Positions 53,883 to 61,864 of a stretch of DNA of 64,000 bases are shown here, one piece after another; the first letter of the stretch is position 1; each line of letters begins with the position of its first letter. Source of the DNA: Brevibacterium spongiae (GTDB taxonomy: Bacteria; Actinomycetota; Actinomycetes; Actinomycetales; Brevibacteriaceae). The stretch spans positions 1,426,001-1,490,000 of the forward strand of contig NZ_CP093443.1 in the NCBI RefSeq assembly GCF_026168515.1. Direction: 5' to 3'. The position numbers and the translations under genes are program-made. Under the pieces are notes generated by a model. It did no database searches. It was not told the DNA's origin and worked only from the letters and a program-made list of their open reading frames with translations.

Positions 53883-55370
53883 TCACATGCTGACCCGCTC
53901 CAGTCCGAGAACGGCGTCGGTGTCGGCCTGGGTGCGTGCGACCGCCTCGGCGTCCCAGAGTGTGCGCTCGCAGTCGGGGATGGCCTCGGTCAACTCGGCC
54001 TTCCAACGGTCGTGCCACTGTGCGGGAAATGCGCGTTCGAGCAGGTCGAGCATGATCGGCACCGCAGTCGATGCCCCGGGGGAGGCGCCGAGCAGCCCCG
54101 AGATCGACCCATCGGAGGAGACGATGAGCTCAGTTCCCTGCTGCAGGACGCCGATCTTCTTGGGATCCGGTTTCACCAGCTGTGCTCTCTGCCCTGCCAG
54201 GATGAGCGTCCACTCGTTCCGCCGTGCCTGTGGGAAGTACCGCTGCAGTTGGGCGAACTTCCGGGCAGGGCCGGCGGCCAGCTCCTTGATGAGGAAGGTG
54301 ACGAGGTCGAGGCTCTGCAGGCCGGCGGCCGCGATGATGTGCAGATTGTCCGGCCGAAGTGTCGTGAAGAAGTCGGTGAGCCGACCGCGTTTGAGCAGCT
54401 TCGTGCTGAAGGTCGCATAGGGGCCGAAGAGCAGGTGCTCCCGCCCGTCGACGATCCGTCGGTCGAGGTGTGGCACCGACATCGGTGGGGCGCCCACATC
54501 GGCTTGGCCGTAGACCTTCGCTCGATGCCGGGAGGTCACGGCCGGAGTGGAGCACCGATAGAACGCCGCACCGACCGGCAGCACCGCATAGCCGCGGACT
54601 TCGGGGACCTTCGCCTTCTGCAGAAGCCTGAGCGCGAATCCGCCGGCGCCGACGAAGACGGTATTCGCCCGCACCGCGAATCGTCCGACGGCTGATGAAC
54701 CGCTGACCTGCCAGCCTTCCTTCGTGCGGTTGAGTCCGGTCACGGTGTGGCCGGTGCACACTTCACCGGCCGCCTCGGTGATGATCGTCGTCAGTGCTCG
54801 GGTCAGCGCACCGAAGTCGATGTCCGTGCCGCGGGGATGGCGGGCGGCGGCCACCGGTTCTCCGGTGGCCGGGCGTCCTTCCATCGTCAGCGGTGCCCAC
54901 TGCGCAATGGTCTCTGGGTCCTCGGTGTACTCCATCTCGGCGAACAGCGGATCCGCACTCAGCGTGTCCACACGCGTGCGCAGGTACGCGACATCCTCGG
55001 CGCCGAAGACGAGATTCATGTGCGCGGCCGAATGGATGAAATCGTCCGGATCGAGCAGTCCCTCCCGCACCAGATGCGCCCACCACTGGCGGCAGAGGTG
55101 GAACTGCGCAGCGATCGAGGACGCCTTCGATCCGTTGCCGGGGTCGGGCATGTAGTTGAGTTCGCAGAATCCCGAATGCCCGGTGCCGGCGTTGTTCCAC
55201 GGGTCGCTGCTCTCCGAGGCGAGGTCCTCGGCGCTCTCCAGCATGAGGATGCGCCACTGCGGTTCGAGCAGAGCAAGCATCGAGCCCAGGGTCGCCGACA
55301 TGATGCCGCCGCCGATGAGCACGACATCGGCGTCGGGAAGGTGCGTGGTTTGTGCGGTGTGCGTCGTCAT
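53883..55370 (-). CDS. mqo: Malate:quinone oxidoreductase
   Basis: 495 aa. FAD-dependent enzyme of the TCA cycle, passing electrons from malate to menaquinone at the membrane. FAD motif ADVVLIGGGIMSATLGSML near 14-32; NNAGTGHSGFCELNYMP near 59-75; GASPGASTAVPIMLDLLERA near the C-terminus. Start ATG 55370 (MTTHTAQ) with GGTGAGA upstream. Confidence 0.95.
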   Translation of the reverse strand: MTTHTAQTTHLPDADVVLIGGGIMSATLGSMLALLEPQWRILMLESAEDLASESSDPWNNAGTGHSGFCELNYMPDPGNGSKASSIAAQFHLCRQWWAHLVREGLLDPDDFIHSAAHMNLVFGAEDVAYLRTRVDTLSADPLFAEMEYTEDPETIAQWAPLTMEGRPATGEPVAAARHPRGTDIDFGALTRALTTIITEAAGEVCTGHTVTGLNRTKEGWQVSGSSAVGRFAVRANTVFVGAGGFALRLLQKAKVPEVRGYAVLPVGAAFYRCSTPAVTSRHRAKVYGQADVGAPPMSVPHLDRRIVDGREHLLFGPYATFSTKLLKRGRLTDFFTTLRPDNLHIIAAAGLQSLDLVTFLIKELAAGPARKFAQLQRYFPQARRNEWTLILAGQRAQLVKPDPKKIGVLQQGTELIVSSDGSISGLLGASPGASTAVPIMLDLLERAFPAQWHDRWKAELTEAIPDCERTLWDAEAVARTQADTDAVLGLERVSM

Positions 55371-55401
55371 GGTCTCACCATGCGCCTCGACAAACAATCC
55401 G

Positions 55402-55418
55402 TCCAATGAGCGAATGGA
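55402..55418. promoter_or_regulatory. Possible LysR operator between mqo and lysR
   Basis: Imperfect dyad TCCAATGAGCGAATGGA with the T-N11-A form typical of LysR sites, located in the 64-base divergent region just upstream of the regulator's -10. Confidence 0.35.
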
Positions 55419-55422
55419 ACTG

Positions 55423-55434
55423 TATGATCCGAAT
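55423..55434 (+). promoter_or_regulatory. Leaderless -10 of lysR-type gene
   Basis: TATGAT at 55423-55428, six bases before ATG 55435; no SD. Confidence 0.55.
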
Positions 55435-56358
55435 ATGGAACAGTCATCCGAGCCCAGGGGCGCTTCGCTGACGGGACTGAGGGAACTCGTTGCCCTGGCC
55501 GATGAGGACGGGCACCTGACCGACGCGGCAGCGGCGCTCGGCATTCCCCAGTCGACGATGAGCCGGCGCATCCACGGACTCGAGAGCCACCTCGGCGTGC
55601 CGCTGACCGTCCCACGCGGACGGGCCATCGGGCTGACGGATACGGCCCGGGATCTCGTCGCGGCGGTGCGCACGCCCCTGCGCGAGATCCACACCGCGCT
55701 GACAGACATCACCGAGGCGGCCGACCCCGAACACGGAACCATCCGGTTCGGGTTCCCGCTGACGATGGGCGCCGGCGAGGTCCCCGACCTGCTGGCCGCC
55801 TTCAGGAGCGAGCATCCGGGCATACGCCTCGATCTCAAACAGGCTCACGGTGCCGAACTCGTCGACGATCTGCAGCGAGGCGTCCTCGATCTGGCGATCA
55901 TCATCCCGCCCTCGCCGGAGGTCCCGCACGACATCCTCGCGAGCCAGACGATCGTCGCGGCCGTGCCCGCCGACCATCGGCTCGCCGATCAGACCGAGGT
56001 CACCGTGGCGCAGCTGGCAGACGAGGATTTCATCTCCACCCCGGCGACGTACAACCTGCGGGAGCTGACCGACCGCTGGTGCGAGGCCGCCGGCTTCGTC
56101 CCGCACGTCACGATCGAAGTCACGGAGTTTCCCACGATCCGCGAATTCGTCGGCAGGGGGATGGGTGTGGCTCTCATCCCGCGCGCGGTGCGCCCGATGG
56201 ACTCGATCGCCGAGGTGGAGCTGCGGGGGCCCGGCTACGTCCGTGAGATCGCTCTGTGCACGGCCGTGCGCAGGTCCAGCCGCGTCGTCCAGAGGCTGCG
56301 CGATTACATCGCAGAGCACAGCCCCGCATGGGGAACGTCGCCGCATCGACCTCGATAG
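55435..56358 (+). CDS. LysR family transcriptional regulator
   Basis: 307 aa. N-terminal winged helix (LVALADEDGHLTDAAAALGI, then QSTMSRRIHGLESHLGVPL) and a periplasmic-binding-like effector domain. ATG 55435 is preferred over the upstream in-frame ATG (55414), because a -10 hexamer sits at the right distance. Divergent from mqo, so it may respond to a C4-dicarboxylate or other organic acid and control mqo. Confidence 0.88.
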   Translation: MEQSSEPRGASLTGLRELVALADEDGHLTDAAAALGIPQSTMSRRIHGLESHLGVPLTVPRGRAIGLTDTARDLVAAVRTPLREIHTALTDITEAADPEHGTIRFGFPLTMGAGEVPDLLAAFRSEHPGIRLDLKQAHGAELVDDLQRGVLDLAIIIPPSPEVPHDILASQTIVAAVPADHRLADQTEVTVAQLADEDFISTPATYNLRELTDRWCEAAGFVPHVTIEVTEFPTIREFVGRGMGVALIPRAVRPMDSIAEVELRGPGYVREIALCTAVRRSSRVVQRLRDYIAEHSPAWGTSPHRPR

Positions 56359-56427
56359 CGCTTCGGCGGGCAGGTACGTCCGTGCGCACCGCCGGTCAGA
56401 CGTTCACGCAGTCGTTCACGCTGCCGC

Positions 56428-58557
56428 TTACGCCCGCGAACGCGCCAGCAGGTAGACGAAGTACGGCGCACCAATGAGAGCGACGATGAGCCCAGCCGGA
56501 ATCTGCGCCGGGGCGATGACGGTGCGCCCCACGGCATCGGCGGCGACGAGGCCCACGGCACCGAGAATCATCGCCGTCGGCACCACCCGCAGGTGTCTGC
56601 CGCCGACCAATGCGCGGGCGGCATGTGGGGCGACGAGGCCGATGAAGCCGACGACGCCGACAGCCGAGACACTCACCGCCGCGAGCACGGCGGCGATGAT
56701 GAGCACGGCCAATCGCACCGGTTCGCGCGGAATGCCGACGAGCCTCGGCGTATCGTCATCGAGGGCGAGCAGGTCGAGCTCACGCGTCCAGACGAAGGCC
56801 GCGGGAACGGCGACGAGCAACACGAGAGCGACCGGGGCGACATCGGCCCACACCCGACCATAGGTGGACCCGGACAGCCACGTGAACAGGGCAGGGGTGT
56901 CCCACGGGTTCGCGCGGACGAGGAACAGAGTGGTCAGGGAGGTGAATCCGAACCACAGTCCGATGCCGATGAGGACGAGCCGGTCGGTATTCATCCCGCC
57001 GCGCCAGGACAGTCCGTAGACGATGGCGAAAGCGATGAGCGCGCCGAGGATGCCGACGGTGGAGACGAGACCGATCCCTGCGCCCGGGATCAGTGTGACG
57101 ACGATGACCGCGCCGAGACCCGCCCCGCCGGTGATGCCGAGCAGTCCGGGTTCGGCCAGAGGATTGCGCGCACTGGCCTGGACGAGGGTGCCCGAGAGTC
57201 CCAGCGCGGCACCGGCCGCCAGCGCTGCGGCGACACGTGGAGCACGGGAGTCGAACGCGAAGTCGATGACCGGGGCTGCCCGATCCTGGAACCAGAGCAG
57301 CACATCGCCGAGGAGGTAGAACCGTTCCCCGGTGAGCAGACCGAGCACTGCAACACAGATGAGGACCACAAGTCCGAGACCGATGGTCATGCCCGTCCGC
57401 CGCGAACCGATCAGCGTCGACCTCGCCGCCGAGGTTGCCTGCGCCGGCCCGGCGGTCCGCATCGATCTGGCGAGGAGGACGAGCGCGATCGCTCCGAGGA
57501 TCGTCGTCGTCACACCCGACGGCAGCGTGATCGCCTCGGTGGCGCCGACGATCGCCCGCAACACGGCATCGGCGAGGATGACGATGATCGCCCCGATGAG
57601 ACCCGTGGCCGGGATCATCACCGCATGTCTGCCGAGCACCGGAACCACCCGGGCCAGCAGGCGGGCGATGACCGGAGCGCAGAGCCCGACGAAGCCGATC
57701 GGCCCGGCCAGCGTCACCGCCGTGGCGGTGAGGACGACGGCGAAGAGAACGCCGATCGCCCGCGTCGAACGGATCGGGACACCGAGCACCGACGCCGCAT
57801 CATCGCCGAGGCCGAGCAGATCCAGACGCCGGGACAACAGGATCGCTCCGACGGTGACGGCGCCGATGACGGGGACGCTGCGGATGGCGGCCGTGCCATC
57901 GAGCTGATTGAGGGTGCCCGAACCCCAGGAGAAGAGGCTCGTCGTCTCTTCGGCGAAGAGGATGAGCAGCGTCGACGTTCCGGCCTGCAGAGCCATGGCC
58001 GTGGCAGTACCCGCAAGGACCAGGCGGGTCGTCGAGGCGGCCGCGCCTCCCGCGAGGCCGAGCACGAGCGCCGCGGCCAGCAGACCGCCGACGAATGCGA
58101 CACCACCGGAGGCCCACATCGGGATCCCGATACCGAAGGCCGTGACCACAGTGACAGCGAAGTACGCGCCGCCCGTGACGGCGAGCGTGTCCGGCGAGGC
58201 CAAGGGGTTGCGCGCCAGAGACTGGAACAGAACCCCGGCGACACCGAGCGCGACACCGACGAGGATCCCCGCGCCCACGCGCGGCAGCCGCGACCCCAAG
58301 AGGATGTCACGGGCACCGGGACCCGCCTCGGCGAGGGAGGAGTCCGCACCGACGACGGAAGCCAGCAGATCACGGACACCGATCCCCGAGGTGCCCTGCG
58401 TGATGTGCCAGGCAGAGAGGACGGCGAGAGCGACGACGAGGGCGAGCAGCACTCCCGCTCCCGAGAGCGCACCGACGATCCCGCCGCCGCGACGATCCGC
58501 GGCAGCCGTCTCCATCGTCTCCTCAGCCGCGGTCGGGGCGGTCGTGGGCGCGGTCAT
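56428..58557 (-). CDS. Iron-siderophore ABC transporter permease, fused FecCD (FhuB-like)
   Basis: 709 aa: two complete FecCD permease domains in one chain (about 30-365 and 385-705), as in FhuB. Each has the RLPR/APR-VGAGI and ARNPLA-P--LG--GGA signatures (SLARNPLASPDTLAVTGGA; QASARNPLAEPGLLGITGGA). It forms the whole membrane channel without a partner. Its start lies three bases after the stop of the binding-protein gene, so translation is coupled. Confidence 0.92.
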   Translation of the reverse strand: MTAPTTAPTAAEETMETAAADRRGGGIVGALSGAGVLLALVVALAVLSAWHITQGTSGIGVRDLLASVVGADSSLAEAGPGARDILLGSRLPRVGAGILVGVALGVAGVLFQSLARNPLASPDTLAVTGGAYFAVTVVTAFGIGIPMWASGGVAFVGGLLAAALVLGLAGGAAASTTRLVLAGTATAMALQAGTSTLLILFAEETTSLFSWGSGTLNQLDGTAAIRSVPVIGAVTVGAILLSRRLDLLGLGDDAASVLGVPIRSTRAIGVLFAVVLTATAVTLAGPIGFVGLCAPVIARLLARVVPVLGRHAVMIPATGLIGAIIVILADAVLRAIVGATEAITLPSGVTTTILGAIALVLLARSMRTAGPAQATSAARSTLIGSRRTGMTIGLGLVVLICVAVLGLLTGERFYLLGDVLLWFQDRAAPVIDFAFDSRAPRVAAALAAGAALGLSGTLVQASARNPLAEPGLLGITGGAGLGAVIVVTLIPGAGIGLVSTVGILGALIAFAIVYGLSWRGGMNTDRLVLIGIGLWFGFTSLTTLFLVRANPWDTPALFTWLSGSTYGRVWADVAPVALVLLVAVPAAFVWTRELDLLALDDDTPRLVGIPREPVRLAVLIIAAVLAAVSVSAVGVVGFIGLVAPHAARALVGGRHLRVVPTAMILGAVGLVAADAVGRTVIAPAQIPAGLIVALIGAPYFVYLLARSRA

Positions 58558-58560
58558 CGA

Positions 58561-59601
58561 TTACTTCGTCAGTGCATCGACATAGGCGTCGAGGACCTGT
58601 TCGGAGGACTTGGGGCCGCCGAAGGTCCAGATGCCGGCCGGGAATGCGAAGGTGCGGTCGTCCTCGACAGCCGGGATGTTCGCCCAGATGTCGTTCTTCT
58701 TCAGCAGCTCGACATAATCCTCGGACTCCGGATCTTCGGTGCCGGTGTAGAAGAAGTTCGCGTCGCCGACCTTCGAAATTCCTTCGATGTCGGTCTGGCC
58801 GAGGCCATAGGCGGGATCGACCTCGCCGGTCCATGCGTTCTTCAATCCCAGCTCCTCGCCGAGCTCACCGATGAGCGAACCCTGCCCGAACGGGCGGATG
58901 GCGACGTTCGACCCATTGACCCAGCCGTCGAAGTAGACGAATTCCTTGGAGGCGGGGTCCGCCTCGGCGATGGCCTTCTTCGACTCCTCGAGCTTCGCAT
59001 CGAAGTCGCTGAGCACGGACTCGGCGCGTTCGGTGCGGCCGGTCGCCTGCGCCACTGTGGTGAAGGTGTCCTTCATGTACTTCACGGGGTCCTCGCCGTT
59101 CGCTCCGGCCATCGCCATGACCGGGATGCCCTGGTCCTCGAGTTGGCCGACGATCTTGTCCTTGCGGTCGGCACGCTCGATGATGACGAGGTCGGGGTCG
59201 GCTGAGAGGATCGATTCGACATTGGGCTCCTGGCGGGTGCCGACATCGGTGACGTCCTCGGGCAGCGTCTCCGCGGTGTCCCAGGTGGTGAAGCCCTTCG
59301 CATCGGCCACGGCCGTCGGATCGACGCACAGGGACAGGAGATCCTCGGTGTACTGCCACTCGAGCGAGACGACCTTCGCGGCCGGCTCATCGAGCGAGAT
59401 CTCGTGGCCGGTGTCGTCCGTGACGGTCACCGGCCCCGCCGAGGTGCTGCTCGAGTCGTCCGCGCACGAGGCGGAGGTCTGCGACTTCGCATCGGCGGGC
59501 GCCTCGGTGTTCGTAGTCCCGCATCCGGTGAGGGCGAGGGCGCAGATCGCCGTCGCCGAAGCGAAGGTGAGAGCGGTGCGCGGCAGTGCTGTTCGGGTCA
59601 T
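58561..59601 (-). CDS. Iron-siderophore binding lipoprotein (FepB/FecB-like)
   Basis: 346 aa. Signal peptide with lipobox ALTGC (Cys27). Type III binding-protein fold: RVVSLEW-like KVVSLEWQYTEDLLSL, NVESILSADPDLVIIE, and NIPAVEDDRTFAFPAGIW. It captures ferric siderophore at the cell surface. Start ATG 59601; AAAGATC as weak SD. Confidence 0.9.
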   Translation of the reverse strand: MTRTALPRTALTFASATAICALALTGCGTTNTEAPADAKSQTSASCADDSSSTSAGPVTVTDDTGHEISLDEPAAKVVSLEWQYTEDLLSLCVDPTAVADAKGFTTWDTAETLPEDVTDVGTRQEPNVESILSADPDLVIIERADRKDKIVGQLEDQGIPVMAMAGANGEDPVKYMKDTFTTVAQATGRTERAESVLSDFDAKLEESKKAIAEADPASKEFVYFDGWVNGSNVAIRPFGQGSLIGELGEELGLKNAWTGEVDPAYGLGQTDIEGISKVGDANFFYTGTEDPESEDYVELLKKNDIWANIPAVEDDRTFAFPAGIWTFGGPKSSEQVLDAYVDALTK

Positions 59602-59692
59602 GGTGATCTTTCTGCTGGGCCGATTCGCGATCGGCGGGTGATCGGGTTGTGTCAGGTGCAGTGATGGCTCGGTGATGGTGCGAGCGGTGGAA

Positions 59693-60517
59693 TCAGTGGG
59701 GGACGGCGGGTCGGCGCTGTCGGCGGTGCACCGGCTCGACCTTGACCAGTCCCGTCTCCGCATCGATGCGGGTGGAGATGGGCAGGCCGTAGACCTCGCT
59801 GAGGACCTCGGCGGTGAAGACCTCCTCGCAGGTGCCGGTCGAACGGATGCGGCCGTGGTCAAGCAGGACCACGTGATCGGCGACGGTGGCCGCATGTCCG
59901 AGGTCGTGGAGGACGACGCCGACGGCGATGCCGTGATCATCGGCGAGTTCGCGCATGAGGTCGAGGATTTCGGCCTGGAAACGCAGATCGAGATGGTTCG
60001 TCGGCTCGTCGAGCAGCAGCACGCCGGTGTCCTGGGCCAGGCAGGTGGCCAGCCAGACGCGCTGGAGTTCACCGCCGGAGAGCTGATCCACCGGCCGGTC
60101 GGCCATCGGCGTGGTGCCCGTGAGTCCGAGAGCACGGTCGATGGCACTGCGATCATCCGCGGTGAGCCCGGCGAAGCGCCTGCGGTGCGGGTGGCGGCCG
60201 AAGGCGACGACCTCGCGGACGCTCAGCCCCGACGGGTGCGGGCGAGACTGTGACAGGAGCGTGACGACCCGCGCGAACTCCTTGGCGCTCAGGGCACCGG
60301 ACTGTTCGTCAGCTCCGTCGACGGTGACCGTGACGTCGCCGGAGGCGATCGGGTGGAGGCGAGCCAGGGAGCGCAGGACTGTCGACTTGCCCGAGCCATT
60401 GGGCCCGAGCAGAGCCGTCACCCGTCCCGGGGCGATCGACAGGCTCACGTCGTGGACGACCTCGGTCCGCTCGTAACCGAGAGTCAGACCGACCGCGGTC
60501 AATGCAATCGAATTCAC
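59693..60517 (-). CDS. Iron-siderophore ABC transporter ATP-binding protein (FepC-like)
   Basis: 274 aa. Walker A LLGPNGSGKSTVLRSLARL near 36-54, signature QLSGGELQRVWLAT, Walker B VLLLDEPTNHLDLRFQAEIL. GTG start at 60517. First gene of the operon, directly behind an IdeR-type box; no SD, so the mRNA may be leaderless or nearly so. Confidence 0.93.
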   Translation of the reverse strand: MNSIALTAVGLTLGYERTEVVHDVSLSIAPGRVTALLGPNGSGKSTVLRSLARLHPIASGDVTVTVDGADEQSGALSAKEFARVVTLLSQSRPHPSGLSVREVVAFGRHPHRRRFAGLTADDRSAIDRALGLTGTTPMADRPVDQLSGGELQRVWLATCLAQDTGVLLLDEPTNHLDLRFQAEILDLMRELADDHGIAVGVVLHDLGHAATVADHVVLLDHGRIRSTGTCEEVFTAEVLSEVYGLPISTRIDAETGLVKVEPVHRRQRRPAVPH

Positions 60518-60518
60518 A

Positions 60519-60537
60519 ATTGCTTAGCCTAACCTAA
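60519..60537 (-). promoter_or_regulatory. IdeR/DtxR-type iron box
   Basis: On the + strand 60519-60537 the 19-mer ends TTAGCCTAACCTAA and matches TTAGGTTAGSCTAACCTAA at 16 of 19 positions. The minus-strand -10 candidate TAGGCT (60531-60526) lies inside it, so iron-loaded IdeR would block transcription of the importer operon. Confidence 0.75.
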
Positions 60538-60701
60538 GGTTGGGTCGTGGTGGTGCACTGATTCCCGAGCCGGTCGTGTGCTCGTGGTCCGGGGCGCCGC
60601 CTTCAGCGGCATGTCCGCCCAGGTGGGAGCGCTGAACTCAGGTCCTTCTGTGCCGTGCGTCACTTATGTCAGAGGCGACGGATATGGTGGGTTCGCGACC
60701 G

Positions 60702-60707
60702 TAGGAT
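60702..60707 (+). promoter_or_regulatory. Candidate -10 of sbcD-like gene
   Basis: TAGGAT, 23 bases before the ATG; leaves a short leader with a good SD. Confidence 0.4.
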
Positions 60708-60730
60708 GGGACCGAGACGAGGAGGAGCAG

Positions 60731-61864
60731 ATGAGATTCATCGCCACGGGGGACTGGCAGCTGGGCATGACAGCGCATTTCCTCAGCGACGAGGCGCGCC
60801 CGCGATTCCATCGCGCCCGGCTCGACGCGGTCGCGCGCATCGGTGAGCTGGCAGCCGAGAAGGACGCAGAGTTCGTCCTCGTCTGCGGTGACGTCTTCGA
60901 GACCAACCAGCTCGACCGGGCGATCATCGCCCGCACCTTCGAAGTCCTCAACTCCTTCACCGTCCCCGTCGTCCTCCTTCCGGGCAACCACGACCCCCTG
61001 GATGCCTCGTCGATCTATGACTCACCTGCCTTCACCTCACGGGTGCCGTCCCATGTCCACGTGCTGCGCGACAGCGCACCCTTCGCCGTCGTGCCCGGTG
61101 CTGAGATCGTCGGCGCCCCGTGGTTCTCCAAACGCCCCCAGGGGGACCTCGTCGCCGCTGCGACGAAAGACCTCGCCGAGGCGGCTCCCGGTTCTGTGCG
61201 CATCATCGCCGGCCACGGTGCGGTGAGCGTCCTCGACCCGGACCGGGAATCGCTGGCCACGATCGACACCGACCATCTCCGGACGCTGCTGCGCGAGGAC
61301 CGGGCCCAATTCGTCGCCCTCGGTGACCGGCACGCCACCTTCGAAGTCGCCGACCGCATCTGGTATCCCGGTGCGCCCGAGGTGACCTCCAGGCGAGAGG
61401 ACGATCCCGGCAACGTCCTTCTCGTCGACATCGACGCCGACACTCATCGGACCGAGGTCGAGAAGATCCACGTCGGCGCCTGGAGCTTCACCGTCATCGA
61501 GGCCGATCTCAATTCGGCCGACGACGTCGCCGATTTCGAACAGCGGATGAACGGCTTGGCCGACAAGGACCGCACTGCGGTGTGGCTGATCCTGCGCGGC
61601 ACCCTGCCGACGGCGGCGAAGGCCAGACTGGATGAGCTCCTCGACCACTTCGCCGACCTGTTCGCCCTCGTGTCTCTGTGGGAGAGGCACACGGACCTCG
61701 CGGTCATCGCCGCTGATGAGGACTTCGCCGATCTCGGACTCAGTGGGTACCTGCAGGAGACGCTCGACGAGCTCTCTGCCCGTGCCGCCGCCGATGACGA
61801 CTCTGCGATCGCCGCCCAGGACGCCCTCGGCCTGCTCTTCCGATTCGCCAGGAGCACCTCATGA
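60731..61864 (+). CDS. SbcD/YhaO-type metallophosphoesterase, DNA repair exonuclease
   Basis: 377 aa. Calcineurin-like phosphoesterase motifs: ATGDWQLGM (6-14), CGDVFETNQ near 56, LPGNHDP near 92, and GHGAVS near 163. Partner of the ATPase encoded next, as in SbcCD/Mre11-Rad50. Start ATG 60731 with GGAGGAG; an upstream GTG reading (60578) includes the promoter. Overlaps the next gene by 4 bases. Confidence 0.88.
   Translation: MRFIATGDWQLGMTAHFLSDEARPRFHRARLDAVARIGELAAEKDAEFVLVCGDVFETNQLDRAIIARTFEVLNSFTVPVVLLPGNHDPLDASSIYDSPAFTSRVPSHVHVLRDSAPFAVVPGAEIVGAPWFSKRPQGDLVAAATKDLAEAAPGSVRIIAGHGAVSVLDPDRESLATIDTDHLRTLLREDRAQFVALGDRHATFEVADRIWYPGAPEVTSRREDDPGNVLLVDIDADTHRTEVEKIHVGAWSFTVIEADLNSADDVADFEQRMNGLADKDRTAVWLILRGTLPTAAKARLDELLDHFADLFALVSLWERHTDLAVIAADEDFADLGLSGYLQETLDELSARAAADDDSAIAAQDALGLLFRFARSTS

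Noticed and set aside
56593..59205. 870-codon open frame on the + strand through the siderophore operon
   Set aside because: Mirror of the permease and binding-protein genes; composition is Arg/Asp/Glu/Gly noise with no hydrophobic core.
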